64,000 bases of DNA from Nemertoderma westbladi (Eukaryota > Xenacoelomorpha > Nemertodermatida > Nemertodermatidae): positions 29,493 through 93,492 of the forward strand of contig JAUCBJ010000759.1 in NCBI GenBank assembly GCA_032718475.1. Reading direction: 5' to 3'. Of this stretch, positions 37,648 to 49,214 are shown piece after piece; within the stretch, counting starts at the first letter, position 1, and each line of letters starts with the position of its first letter. Position numbers and translations under genes: made by a program. Below the pieces are notes generated by a model, which saw nothing but the letters and a program-made list of their open reading frames with translations, was not told the DNA's origin and searched no databases.

Positions 37648-38684
37648 TATTATATTGAAAGTACTACGCTAAATCTAGATTACAATATAGCAAATTTAGC
37701 TTGACTCAGTCATGTGATATTTAAATGTGGGTATCACCTTTTTGCCTTAATTAGCAGCAACATTTAGAACATTTCAGAAATATTAGTTTTGCCTTGGAAC
37801 GGGTGGTTTATTCAAACGCTGTAGGATATTAGTAAGCAATCTATCTGAGTCAATTAGAATCAGTAGTCGGCTTACATTTCGTTGTTCAGTGTTTTTTGAG
37901 CACAGAACGCAACAGTCAATAATCTAGTATTGTGACTGCGTCACTGAATTTGAATTTTGAATTTAGATTTAGCAAAATTTAAAATTTGTTTTAATTTTTT
38001 AATTTTGGACGCAAAATTATTTAATTGAAATATTTATTAAATTAATTTCAAGGCAACCACATTTATTCTCCGTACAACTTCCAGGTACTCAACTTCATCA
38101 CTTCAACTGGTTCCGGATCTGTGAACGTCTATGCTTGGTACATTGGTGAGGACTAAGTTAGAGTCACTTACGAATTGGGACGCGAACGACGGTACACCGA
38201 TTCTGAGGTTGGTCGTAGTGTTAAATCTTTGTACTTGTGAGATCTATTTGAGTGAATTATGGCAGCCTGAAAGGTTTGTAAAACACATACCGGTATATAT
38301 TGAGTATTCCTCGCATACCAATATATATAATTTCTGGGAATTTGGCGTTATTTGTAAAAAAAAATTTTAAATTTATTGTTTTACCAAAATAATAAAGGTT
38401 TTAAAATTCATCTCATTTTACCCAATTTACAATTGTGGTAGCCGTGCAAATAGCTCCTTTATTTGCATCATAAATATACATTGGTAAGTGTATATAAAAT
38501 ATTTGATTAATTTGGAAATATTTTCGTTGTTATATATATATACAACACAACGTTTGGGTTTTATATAATTTGTATAATAGACCAATTTTAAGGTATATAA
38601 GTATATATATAGTTGGCATTGGTATAATAATACCAAAACTACCAAAACAAAAATAATATTATTATTCTAATATAAGCGAAGAAC
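37648..38684. other. A+T-rich intergenic sequence
   Basis: No gene recognised. Short TA-rich microsatellite at about 38530-38545. Confidence 0.5.
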
Positions 38685-38685
38685 A

Positions 38686-38970
38686 AAGCCGCCTCCGCTT
38701 TGCAGGACATTGCTTTCGCGTGAGGACCAGCCAGTGCATAATCTTGTACTTTGGCAGCCTCATGGAGTGAATAAGCATGGTGGACAGCCCATGACTTTCT
38801 TGAGACGCATCTTAAAGGACACTGGCCTTGAAGATGCGGATGATCTAGCAAATGTCATGGGTGATAGGGAGTTGTGGCGGTGCAATTTTGTTGACAAGCC
38901 GGCACAGCATTCTTAAAAATGCAGCTGCAATGCAGCATGCCGATCATAGTAGTAGTAGTAGTAGTATAGT
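38686..38970 (+). mobile_element. non-LTR family I 3' end fragment
   Basis: About 255 bp matching the last part of the family I frame (from RLRFAGHCF to DKPAQHS, stop TAA), with a one-base loss near 38718, then the untranslated end and a long TAG tail (about 38947-38972). It abuts the BEL/Pao gag-protease frame. Confidence 0.9.
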
Positions 38971-40593
38971 AGTACTGTTGAATACGCCAGTTTTTAAAGT
39001 TATTTCTTTATCTGATTTCAGATCTAGTTTATGGCTTAATTTGTTGGTAATATAACTTTGTTGCGCCCCGCCATCAAATAACATGCGAGCTGTTATATAT
39101 TTGTTACTTGTTGGATTGAAAACAAATACTAATACAGTAGCCAGTAGTACAGTATTTTGTGAATTAACAAATATATTAGTCGTGGCTTGATATATACCAT
39201 TCTTGATCTCCCCTCTAGGTGGCGTTGGAATTGGATAGTTTTCAACCAACCCAACATTATATCCTGCACCTTGACGCTCATAATTTGTTCTATATTTTAC
39301 ATCGGCTTTTCCATAAAATGGTGCAGAAACTCTACTGCACAGAGAAATATGGTGTGGCCTTGAGCAGATGATGCAACTAATTTTCCTTGCACATTCCTTA
39401 GCAATGTGTCCCTCCCCCAAACAAGTAAAACATTTATTTAATTGTTGCAACCGCACAATTCGGCTTTGCATATTATAGAATTGTTCGCAATCAGTACTGC
39501 GATGTGCTTTGTCGCAATACACACAATTATCCGGCCTACGTGCATATCTAGCAACAGCGGGTTTAAATCTTGAATTGCTATTTTCTAACAATGCCGATGC
39601 TGTACCAATTTCACCATTGAAGATTTTCCAGGCTGCCTGTTTTACATCTGTTTTTTCCTGTTGTTGTGCTGCAATCTCTCTTGCCTCAACTTCTTCCCTT
39701 AATGTTTTTAATACAACGTTCATATCCCAAATTTCGCCCTTCTCAACACGCGAAATTTCTAAAATAATTTCTTCCGGCAATTTTGACACTAAGATGGCAA
39801 CAAGCAGGGCCCCATATGTATCACTTGATAGACCAAGTGTCATTAGTCCTCTAATCTGAATATTGACTTCATCATACAATTTTCTTAAATCGTCCACTTT
39901 CATACAAGCTACCTGTAGATTTATTATTCTCTTCATATGGGCGGGGGCGTTAATACGTAGCTGTTTATGTCCAAACCTTGACTGTAAAATGTCAATGGCC
40001 TCATTGTAATTGGCAGTTGTCAATGCTAAACCACTTACACAGTTTGCGGCAGTTCCAGTCAAAAAGGATTTCAAATAATTAAATTTGTCAATAACGCTAA
40101 CTTTTACATTACTATGCACCACACAGTCAAAACTATCCCACCATTCACCGTATTCTAAATGTCCTCCAGAAAATTCTTTTAACGTTAACTTCGGTAATTT
40201 AGAACTAATTCCTAAAGTACGTTCATTAGATATGTTACTACAACCGGTAGTTTCCAAACTACGTAACTTATACTCAATAAGTGATATAGTTTCATTTATA
40301 GACAATGTAATTTCTGACTGTTGATCAATTAAGTTTTCAATTTCTTTTTCGTCAACCAAAGTTTCTATGTAGGAGTAAATGTTCGTAATTTCAACAGTCT
40401 TACCTTTGAGAGTATCTCTAACCGCGTTTAGTTTGGGGACGCCTTCATCTATTGTAGTTATTTGTGTCCCGATGTCATCGATTAAACTTGCACCTTTCTT
40501 TATTAACTTTGTAATGGATGACTTCAGACCTCGGAGTTTATTCAAATATCTGCTCAATTCTTCGGCGCCATCGTCATCTTTACCTTTTACCAT
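38971..40593 (-). CDS. BEL/Pao gag-protease, 3'-truncated
   Basis: Open frame from ATG at 40593, about 540 codons. N-terminal coiled-coil-like region (residues 1-110), then the BEL/Pao gag core (KLPKLTLKEFSGGHLEYGEW near residues 133-152; YLKSFLTGTA; LQSRFGHKQL), then three zinc knuckles of Cys/His type (CVYCDKAHRSTDC, CFTCLGEGHIAKEC, CIICSRPHHISLC; about residues 358-428), then the start of an aspartic protease (ARMLFDGGAQQSYI). The motif is D-G-G rather than the usual D-S/T-G. The frame ends in the TAG tail of a non-LTR fragment, so the rest of protease, reverse transcriptase and integrase are absent. Upstream are a primer-binding site and an LTR, as expected for a 5' end. Confidence 0.88.
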
Positions 40594-40645
40594 TTTGGCT
40601 TATACCCGCAACAACCCGCGATAACGACAACAGAAAAAACATCAG

Positions 40646-40663
40646 ATCCGGTTCGAAGGACCA
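40646..40663 (-). other. BEL/Pao primer-binding site
   Basis: On the minus strand TGGTCCTTCGAACCGGAT directly follows the LTR end. Its complement has the form of a tRNA 3' end (T-arm GGTTCGA plus CCA). It sits about 50 bp upstream of the gag ATG, as in BEL/Pao elements. Confidence 0.75.
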
Positions 40664-41003
40664 TGTGGCAGTTCAAGTATATAAAACACTGGTTCGGTAA
40701 TTTTCTACAATCCAAAAATGTCTATAATCAAAAACTAAGTAACATATATCAATAATTCTTATACACTACTAATACTAATACTAATCATAATACTAATATA
40801 CTTCACCAATATTAAGGCACTAACTCAAAATGTATAAAACCAGCTGTTTGCCTTAACCAACCAATATACATTACATATTACACAATGTAGTCCTTCAATT
40901 AACGTGCAGTATACCATGGGGATTGTCACACTCCCCGACAAAATATGCAAATAGTCCTTCAATTAACTTACAGTATACTATGGGATTGTCACACTCCCCG
41001 ACA
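40664..41003 (-). mobile_element. BEL/Pao 5' LTR (outer boundary uncertain)
   Basis: On the minus strand the LTR ends CTGCCACA next to the primer-binding site. Two candidate starts TGTCGGGGAGTGTG exist (41003 or 40940) because the outer 64 bp is duplicated in tandem. Length is therefore 277 or 340 bp. Confidence 0.65.
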
Positions 41004-41013
41004 AAATATGCAA
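40888..41013. repeat. 64-bp tandem duplication at the LTR outer edge
   Basis: TAGTCCTTCAATTAAC begins at 40888 and 40952. Both copies run through TTGTCACACTCCCCGACA to AATATGCAA, with a few substitutions. Confidence 0.9.
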
Positions 41014-41053
41014 TTATGACAACTTATACCATTTTTTTTTTTTTTTTTTTTTT

Positions 41054-41600
41054 AAATCTTGGATATCCAGCAACAATAACTTCAGATAATGGAAGTAATT
41101 TCACAGCCAAGAAAACACAAACCCATATAGCAAATTTAAATATCAAATGGAACTTTATATGTGAACATGCCCCTTGGTGGGGAGGGTACTGGGAGCGACT
41201 AGTGCAAAGTGTGAAGAGAGCATTGAGGAAGTCGATAGGAAACGCATTATTGAATAGCGACGAGTTACATACCTTATTGATAAAAGTTGAGAGTGTACTT
41301 AACAGTCGCCCACTAACTTACGTGTATTCAGACGAGATTTTGGAACCTCTAACTCCGTCACATTTATTAATCGGAAAGCGACTCACTGAAAGACCTGAAA
41401 CAGATAATATCAGCAGTAATAATATTAATGACGAATTGAATGCTGAGAATGTGACCCGACGCACCAAATACAAAGACCAATTGACAGATAAATTCTGGAA
41501 CATTTGGGCTCGCCAGTATCTGACAACTCTTAGACAGCATTACTCTATTCGCCGATATCAGACACGTGAGCCGAGGGTTGGTGAGGTTCAGGTCAGGTAT
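41054..41600 (+). pseudogene. BEL/Pao integrase C-terminal fragment
   Basis: Preceded by a run of 22 T (41032-41053). It encodes the second half of an integrase core (GYPATITSDNGSNFTAKK with the second catalytic Asp; APWWGGYWERLVQSVKRALR with the catalytic Glu), then SVLNSRPLTYV, PLTPSHLLIG, and a DUF5641-like stretch (FWNIWARQYLTTLRQHY). The first catalytic Asp and everything before it are missing. The frame is cut at about 41590 by the near-complete family I element. It lies head-to-head with the gag-protease gene, so they are not one element in its original order. Confidence 0.85.
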
Positions 41601-44600
41601 TCTAGGTCATTGATCAAGAAAACTTGCTACCTCCATGCAGCATAAAGGAGGTGCCACCTGTAGCTGCATAGACCCTCTTACTAGGGCAAATCTGGTCCTG
41701 TAACTAGGACCCCCTTCGTTCTGGGATAAGGACGCCCTTGGTCCTGGATTAAGGACCCATATACTTGGCTGCAGGGGTATATGGCCTGACCAGGCAGATG
41801 GTGATCTACCAATGGCTGGTCAGGAGTAGAGTGTTCTCATGTCCTCTCTGAGAGCACTTCACTGCGACCTGCACCTGGCAGCAAGGGTACAGGGCATGAC
41901 CCAGCAGATGAGCTGCAACAGCCAATGGTGGGTCATGTGCGCCAGAGTAGATATGGGTGATGGGCCTCATATCTGACTCCATTGCGACACCCACCCTGTG
42001 GAATGGCAAACCAGGGTGCGGTATTTGCCCTGAGAGCTGACTCGGCAAAAAAGCACCCCCCAACCCCCACTATGGATTACATTAGCAATGCGGAGGTCCG
42101 GCCACTAGAGGCCAGTGGAATTACCGGACACAATCGGCCTCACAGGCGTCAGTTAACTCCTGACCGGCTGCCTGTCTCACCCCCTACTGGAGAGAGAGCA
42201 GCCAACAATTCTTTGAGTCCCTTTCCTGATGATCTTTCTGGCCCAAACCCTGGGTCACCAGGGAGGCCAGATTGTGAGGGGGAGAGGGATTCTGGAGTTG
42301 GAGGCTACTCTCATGTTCCACCCCGACCAACAAAGCCATTGGTGAATCTGAGGCAAGTCACTAGACTAGCCTCAAGTAAACACCCTAACACTCGGGTCCC
42401 CAATGCGACAAGGTGAGCTGACTGCCTTGGCAGATAAGCTTTCTCTTAGCGCAGTGGGTGTTCAAGAGCACCGAATGCAGACTGGACAGACTGATGAGGT
42501 TCTGATTAAGGACATGGGGGGCGGTTGGCGACTCGCCCTCGCGTCAGCAGATGATAGTGGCAATGGTGGAATTGGTCTATTGATGAATCCAACTGCACAT
42601 GCAGCATTGGACAAAATAGACCAAATCTCTAACCGCATCATCCGTTGCCACTTCTCATGTTCTGGAAGACTGGCTAAGAAGTTTCCTAAGGTGGTTCTGA
42701 TTGTGTGCTACTCTCCAACTAGTGTTGCCCCTGTAGAGGAGGTGGAAAATTTCTACCACAATCTACAAGCAGCTACTGATGGAGTGGATCAGCATGCATT
42801 CTTAACATTCCTGGGAGACTTTAATGCAAGTCTGCATCAATCACCTACATCGCCCTGGGTCTATAGCAATAGTGTTAACCGAAATTCTGTCCATCTTCAG
42901 GATTTTATCTCTGGAAATGGATTGTTTTCGGCTTGAACCCAGTCTAAGAAGCGAACTGGAAAGCTATGGACTCATAGTGGACAAAGTGGTCACAAGTCCC
43001 AGATAGACCATATTCTGTTTCGTAGGAAATACAGGAGCTCTATACAAGACTGTAATGCATTTACACTTCGACCCTTCTCCAGTGATCACCGCCTTATTGT
43101 GGCCAAGGTAAGACTTAGTCTGCGTGCTAGCAGAACAACGAAATCTGCCTTACCGCGGCATGACTGGTCCTCTCTGTTGCAACAGCCAAGTGTGAGATCC
43201 AGCTTCACACTACAGCTGAGCAACAGGTATGAGGCTCTTGCCTCTGAGGTGGCAGATCACTGTGAGGGCTATACTGCCTTTACAGAAGCAATTAAGTTAG
43301 CAGCTGCAGAAACAGTTCCTGTATACCCTCGAAACAGGAAAAGGGCCCCCTGGACTGACAACAAAATGCAGAAGTGCCGAAACGACCTTCATAAGGCGCA
43401 GAAAGAGTCCCGACTCAAACAGACTACAGCGGCCAAGAATGCAGTTAAGGCTGCATCTAGGTCCCTGAACAGGCAGTACTCTGTTAATCTACAGGAGCTA
43501 ATAAACCAACAGGTTGATGCCATCAATGATGCTGACGACAGCAGGCAATCATCCCAGGCATGGAAATCAATCAATCTGCTTACTGGGCGGAAAAGCCAAC
43601 CAACCACCAAGGTTAAGGCTGAATCACCAGCCGATCGCCTCAATGGTTGGAAAGCCCACTTTGAAAAGCTCCTCAATAATGACAGGGTATTGCCTGATAA
43701 CTTTATAGAAGTAAAAGTGTCTGAGTCTGCACTCCCAGATATTCCCATTGGCGATATCTCCTTTGCAGAAGTGAAGGCTGCTGCAAAGAGCATTAAGACC
43801 AATCGTGCCAGTGGAGTAGATGGTGTTCCCCCTGAGGTCTTTAAAATACCTGAGTGTTTAAAGCTCATCTATCCCATCATAGTAGACATGTACCGAACAA
43901 CAAGAGTCCCACAAGAAATGAAAACAAATAAGTTGGTGCCAGTTCCCAAGAAGGGCAACCTAACACTCTATGGTTCTTTTCGGGGAATCTCATTGATCTC
44001 GATTGCTGCAAAGCTATACAATAGGATTCTATTAAATCGCATCAGGGATCCCATTGAGAGACTGCTCCGTGGAAATCAGAATGGGTTCCGTAAAGGTCGT
44101 GGGACCATGGAGCCCATTTTGGCACTTAGAAGGATAATTGAAGAATTATCAAAAAAGAAAGACAGGCATCTGGCTGTTATCTTTGTTGACTTCTTCAAGG
44201 CCTTTGATTCAGTCTCTCGCTCACGTATGTTCAGCATACTTTCATTATATGGGATTCCTGATGAAATTATTGCAGCAATCAGATCAGTATACGATGGTTC
44301 GACAACATTTGTGTCTACTGTTGACGGTGACACAGAACCATTTGAAGTGTTATGGGGCGTCCTCCAAGGAGACACACTTGCACCATTCTTGTTCATTATT
44401 GTGGTTGACTATGTTCTACGCATGTCCTTAGATCATCATAAAGATGATGGGGTGATGATAACTCCACCTACTGGCTCCAGAAGTCGAGGAAATCCTGCCA
44501 AGTACCTAACTGATCTAGACTTTGCTGATGACTTAGGAGTACTCTCAGAATCATTAGAGGGAGCCCAACGGCTCCTCAGCTCATTAGAACATGCTGCTTC

Positions 44601-45337
44601 TAGTGTTGGTCTTTTTATTAACTCCAGAAAGACCAAAATTCTGACCGTTAACTTTGAAAGTCCTCAGCAAGTCTCTGATCGGATGAGCATAAGCTCAAAG
44701 GATGGTATGCTTGAGCATGTGGACGACTTCTGTTACCTGGGATCATGGATCCGGAAGTCAGGTGAGGACCTTCGAATACGTAAGGGAAAAGCATGGGCAG
44801 CCTTGAATAGGCTTTCCAGGATTTGGAAGTCACCGAGAATTAATCGGAAACTTAAGGTCCGATTATTTAGAGCAGCAGTAGTTCCAGTACTCCTCTACGG
44901 GAGTCCATGCTGGGCTCTAACTGCTGAGGACACCAAATCTCTGGATGGCACATTCACAAGAATGCTACGCCGGGTGCATTGTGTCAAGTACAATGCACAC
45001 ATCTCCAACCAGACACTATATAACATTGGAGGTGTCTCATTGGTTCCCCCAAGCTTGACACTAGAACAAAATCGCCTCCGCTTTGCAGGACATTGCTTTC
45101 GCCGTGAGGACCAGCCAGTGCATAATCTTGTACTTTGGCAGCCTCATGGAGTGAATAAGCATGGTGGACAGCCCATGACTTTCTTGAGACGCATCTTAAA
45201 GGACACTGGCCTTAAAGATGCGGATGATCTAGCAAATGTCATGGGTGATAGGGAGTTGTGGCGGTGCAATTTTGTTGACAAGCCGGCACAGCATTCTTAA
45301 AAATGCAGCTGCAATGCAGCATGCCGATCCTAGTAGT
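41590..45337 (+). mobile_element. near-full-length non-LTR family I retrotransposon
   Basis: About 3.75 kb. The 5' part (41.6-42.4 kb) holds a leader and a proline-rich open stretch (41982-42416). Then come an endonuclease/reverse transcriptase frame and a short 3' end GCCGATCCTAGTAGTAG. AGGTTC occurs at 41584-41589 and 45338-45343, a possible 6-bp target duplication that would set these ends. It is inserted in the BEL/Pao integrase fragment. Five other truncated copies of this family lie in the window (18.5, 24, 38.7, 45.8 and 60-61 kb). Confidence 0.8.
42385..45300 (+). CDS. family I endonuclease-reverse transcriptase, one in-frame stop
   Basis: A single frame runs from about 42385 (internal ATG 42403) to TAA 45300, interrupted only by TGA at 42934-42936. 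The APE-type endonuclease has GVQEHR (catalytic Glu), LGDFNASL, then after the stop QIDHILFRR and FSSDHRL (catalytic Asp-His). A basic linker follows (about 43100-43600). The reverse transcriptase has NRASGVDGVPPEVFK, LVPVPKKGNLTLYGSFRGI, NQNGFRKGRGTMEP, VDFFKAFDS (first Asp), GVLQGDTLAPFLF, LDFADDLG (Asp pair), SRKTKILTVN, and a C-terminal ALLYG-type thumb region (VVPVLLYGSPCWALT) and RLRFAGHCFRREDQPVHNLV. The product would nick target DNA and prime cDNA synthesis. Copies near-identical to it suggest recent activity. The upstream frame shifts near 42390, so the start of the intact protein is uncertain. Clade not assigned. Confidence 0.88.
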
Positions 45338-45343
45338 AGGTTC

Positions 45344-45824
45344 GTTTTGGCTAAGATTGACAATAAAAACTTTCTTTGACGCCTAAGAATAATCGCTTCT
45401 TCTCGATGGAAGGTCCAATCCCAAAAGAAGAAGGTCGTGGCAAGATTAGCCGATTTCAGCATGTTAAAGTACTGCTTAGTTGAAAGTTGTCAATAATACA
45501 CAAGTAAAATATAAATCTAATATAAAGCTTCAATGTGGTATTTAGAGGGTCCGGTCAAGATGTCCGGTCAGTAGCCACTTCTGTCACCCACCCCACAACA
45601 ATTAATTTATAAGATCCATTTACAGTTAGGTTACCGTTTTTGGGAACTGGGACCAACTTATTTGTTTTAATTTCTTTGGGAACCTATCATTCTATAGATG
45701 TCTATTAATTAAGATAAGGTAAAACAACTTAAAGACACATATTTATTATAACACATTTTATGTTTATGTATTTATAGAGATAATATCATTTTATCTGAAA
45801 CAAAGCATTAAATTATTTACAAAT
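45344..45824. other. non-coding, nothing recognised
   Basis: A+T-rich flank between two family I sequences; no feature seen. Confidence 0.5.
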
Positions 45825-46087
45825 CACCAAGGTTAAGGCTGAATCACCAGCCGATCGCCTCAATGGTTGGAAAGCCCACTTTGAAAAGCTCCTCAATAAT
45901 GACAGGGTATTGCCTGATAACTTTATAGAAGTAAAGGTGTCTGAGTCTGTACTCCCAGATATTCCCATTGGCGATATCTCCTTTGCAGAAGTGAAGGCTG
46001 CTGCAAAGAGCATTAAGACCAATCGTGCCAGTGGAGTAGATGGTGTTCCCCCTGAGGTCTTTAAAATACCTGAGTGTTTAAAGCTCA
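45825..46087 (+). mobile_element. internal fragment of non-LTR family I
   Basis: About 263 bp nearly identical to 43604-43868 (CACCAAGGTTAAGGCTG to GAGTGTTTAAAGCTCA). Both ends stop inside the gene and there is no 3' tail, so ordinary target-primed insertion does not explain it; a deletion or repair-mediated copy is likely. Confidence 0.9.
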
Positions 46088-46577
46088 ATATTGGCAGGGG
46101 CTGCCAATATTCGGTACTAAATATCGTCATAACGGCAATACTATATATCCTGTATACACAATAATTCAATAGGCCTTTTATGTGGAACCGAGATTGATTC
46201 CATATGTCAGCATAGCTTTGGTAAGATATATTTATTAATTCTTGGCAATCTAAGCTATATCCACATAATATTCTATAATATTAAAACAATAGCACGTATT
46301 GAGATAGATATAATGTTGGTTTAACAGTATTCCATTCTTTCAGACAAATTATTAATGGTTTTGCAAAAAAGTCTAGAAAAATAATATTTCAAATAAATAT
46401 TATTTTTATCGAATCCGAAACACGGTTAATTGTTATACAGTATACCAATAAAGGTCTTTTACTAAACCAATAAGTACAGATTAATTCAATATACTAAACC
46501 AGACAATTTCACTTACGAAATTATAAATAACAAACAAAATGTCGAAATAACTTTAAGGGTAAATTAATTAAAGTCAC

Positions 46578-46682
46578 CAGTGTCGGTCACAGAAATTCAT
46601 TAAAGCAGTGTCGGTCACAGAAATTCATTAAAGCAGTGTCGGTCACAGAAATTCATTAAAGCAGTGTCGGTCACAGAAATTT
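46578..46682. repeat. 28-bp tandem repeat, about 4 copies
   Basis: CAGTGTCGGTCACAGAAATT plus CATTAAAG repeated exactly three times and once with a T insertion. Confidence 0.95.
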
Positions 46683-46867
46683 CATTGAGTTATGGACTAC
46701 CCTTACTTTAATCCACAACAAAGTTAGTGTTCTGCCTATTAAATATAAATATATATTATAATTATTTTGATTGTAATTTTTTTATGATTATTCATTCCTG
46801 TAAAATACGTTTGAGTGATTTTTCGTATTTATGTTTATATTTGGAACTTATTACTCAAATCGCTTTA

Positions 46868-47245
46868 TTGATATATTTTATATGATATCTCTTATATGAT
46901 ATTTTCTATTGATATATTTTATATGAGATCTCTAATATGATATTTTCTATTGATATATTTTATATGAGATCTCTAATATGATATTTTCTATTGATATATT
47001 TTATATGAGATCTCTTATATGATATTTTCTATTGATATATTTTATATGAGATCTCTTATATGATATTTTCTATTGATATATTTTATATGATATCTCTTAT
47101 ATGATATTTTCTATTGATATCTTTTATATGAGATCTCTAATATGATATTTTCTATTGATATATTTTATATGAGATCTCTAATATGATATTTTCTATTGAT
47201 ATATTTTATATGAGATCTCTAATATGATATTTTTCATTGATGTGT
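46868..47245. repeat. 41-bp A+T-rich minisatellite, about 9 copies
   Basis: Period 41 bp (TTGATATATTTTATATG then AGATCTCTAATATGATATTT). Much of each unit is self-complementary (ATATGAGATCTCTAATAT). Confidence 0.95.
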
Positions 47246-47327
47246 TTTATATTTATGAATATGAAAAGCTTCGAATTGTGGAAATTGTGATACTACTTTG
47301 AAATTTGGTATTCAAGTATTTTAAATA

Positions 47328-48840
47328 CTACTACTACTAGGTCGAGCGATCTTGGACAGTGGAAATGAGATCCTTCCAGGCTTCCCGATTCTCCATAGTT
47401 GTCGCAATTTCGTTTCTCCCAAGTTCAGTATCCCTTTCAAGTTGATCTATATATGTTATGGCCGGTCGTCCACGACTAGGCTTTCCACGAGTTGGTTGCC
47501 AGAAAAGTAGATCTGGTATGACCTCGTCTTTACTTCGCCAGCAGTGCCCACTGAATCGTAATCTGCGTTCATGGAGGGTGGTTGATACAGGTGGTATTGT
47601 AGCATAAAGCTCGGCATTTCTCATGTGTTGTCTCCAGCTGATGTTTAGGGCTGCCCTTAGTAGTCTTGTGTAGCAACCATCAATTCGTTGTTCAAGTGAT
47701 TTAGTCAGTGTCCAGGTCTCACCCCCATATAAAAATACACTTTCCACTGTGGCTCGAAAGAACTTAGTCTTCAGGTGCCTGGAGAGATCTGATTTCCAGA
47801 TGGTATCCATTTTTGACAGAGCTACCCAAGCCTTTGCTTTCCTAACTTCTATGTCCTTTTTGCTACTCTCTATCCATGATCCAAGGTACGGGAAGTCATC
47901 GACCTTCCTTAGTTGATTGTTATCAATGGTTGTTACGTTTCCATCAACATTAAAGGTCATGAATTCGGTCTTTGTAGCATTTATATGCAATCCAACTTCC
48001 TTAGCAGCCCTCTCCACTTTATTTAGTAGAAGCTGTGCATCTGCTAGGGTATTAGAGAGCAGGGCGATGTCATCCGCAAAGTCGGTGTCTGTGACTGTAG
48101 TTGCCGGATATCTACTACTTCTGCGTTCTTGAAGTGTGAATCCCAGGTCTTCACCCTTTGTGGCCGTCCTCATTGCGTAATCCAGCACAATTACAAATAG
48201 TAATGGTGCTAATGTGTCACCTTGCAGTACACCAGCCAGGATTGAGAAAAGCTCAGTTTCACCATCTGGTGAGAGTACCTGCGCTTCTGTGTCACAATAT
48301 AACAATCCAATGCCAGCAACAATTACTTCTGGTATTCCATAAGCTCTTAGGATTTCAAGCATTTTACCTCTATGGATGGAGTCGAATGCCTTCTTGAAGT
48401 CCACAAAAGTCAAGACTGCGGGGAGATTCTTTGACTTAATTCCTTCAATCAGTCTCCGAAGTGCAAGTATCTGAGCTATTGTTGATCTACTTAGTCGAAA
48501 TCCGTTTTGGCTCTTACGCAGTAGTTTCTCTATGTGAGGCCTAATCCTATATAGAATCATTTTATTGTATATTTTGGCAGCTACCACATGCAGACAGATC
48601 CCACGATAGTTTGTTGGTATGCCGAGGTCTCCTTTCTTGGGGAGAGGCTTTAGTTGACCTTTAGTCCAAATTGGTGGTGGCTTTTCCCCTTTTAACATCC
48701 GGTTGCAAACATTCAATAATGGTCTGTTTAGCACTCCGGTTTTCCATACCTCCGCTGGGATTTCATCTAATCCACTCGCTTTATTATTGGACATGCTTTT
48801 AATGCTTCTTTGGAGTTCGGAAGGTGTGAAGTCCCCTGTG
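47328..48840 (-). mobile_element. non-LTR family II copy, 5'-truncated, open reverse transcriptase
   Basis: On the minus strand one frame runs from about 48840 to 47337, about 500 codons of element sequence. Landmarks are MSNNKASGLDEIPAEVWKTG, PLPKKGDLGIPTNYRGICL, FVDFKKAFDS, GVLQGDTLAPLLFVIVLDYA, DTDFADDIALLS (catalytic Asp pair), NATKTEFMTFN, LFRATVESVFLYGGETWTLT-type thumb and RLRFSGHCWRSKDEVIPDLL. It is a sister of family I, sharing order and many motifs. The stop codon is the first TAG of the 3' tail (TAG)n. The endonuclease is missing by truncation. Residues upstream of 48840 belong to flanking DNA. Confidence 0.9.
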
Positions 48841-49214
48841 CTAAACCCGTTCCTAAACCCGTTGCTAAACAGTTGTTTTATCCATAGTAACCAAATTTGT
48901 AACAAAACAGCACAAATTTAATTTAATTCTATCTTTTTTTTAAGAGAAATGCGCCAAAGAGACATGTATATTATTTGTAAAGTAAATAAAATATGTTGAA
49001 TATATTATTTGTTTAACCGTATTAATTTTATCTTATCATGTCTATATCTATAACTCATAATTAATTTATATAAATATAACAAATAGTTATAAATTAAATT
49101 AAATATCATATATAATACGGGTACAAATTAAAAGAGTAATAACTCTAAAGTATACTATAGTAAATAACTCTCTCCATAATTCTTATTTCCAATTGAATAT
49201 TTATCGCATATTAT
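48841..49214. other. A+T-rich upstream region of the RING-finger gene
   Basis: Very A+T-rich with several TATA-like stretches. No specific promoter can be assigned. Confidence 0.4.

Noticed and set aside
42824-43006. Alternative frame over the end of the endonuclease
   Set aside because: The +1 frame continues past the TGA, but endonuclease motifs (QIDHILF, SDHRL) are in the original frame, so the break is a stop, not a frameshift.
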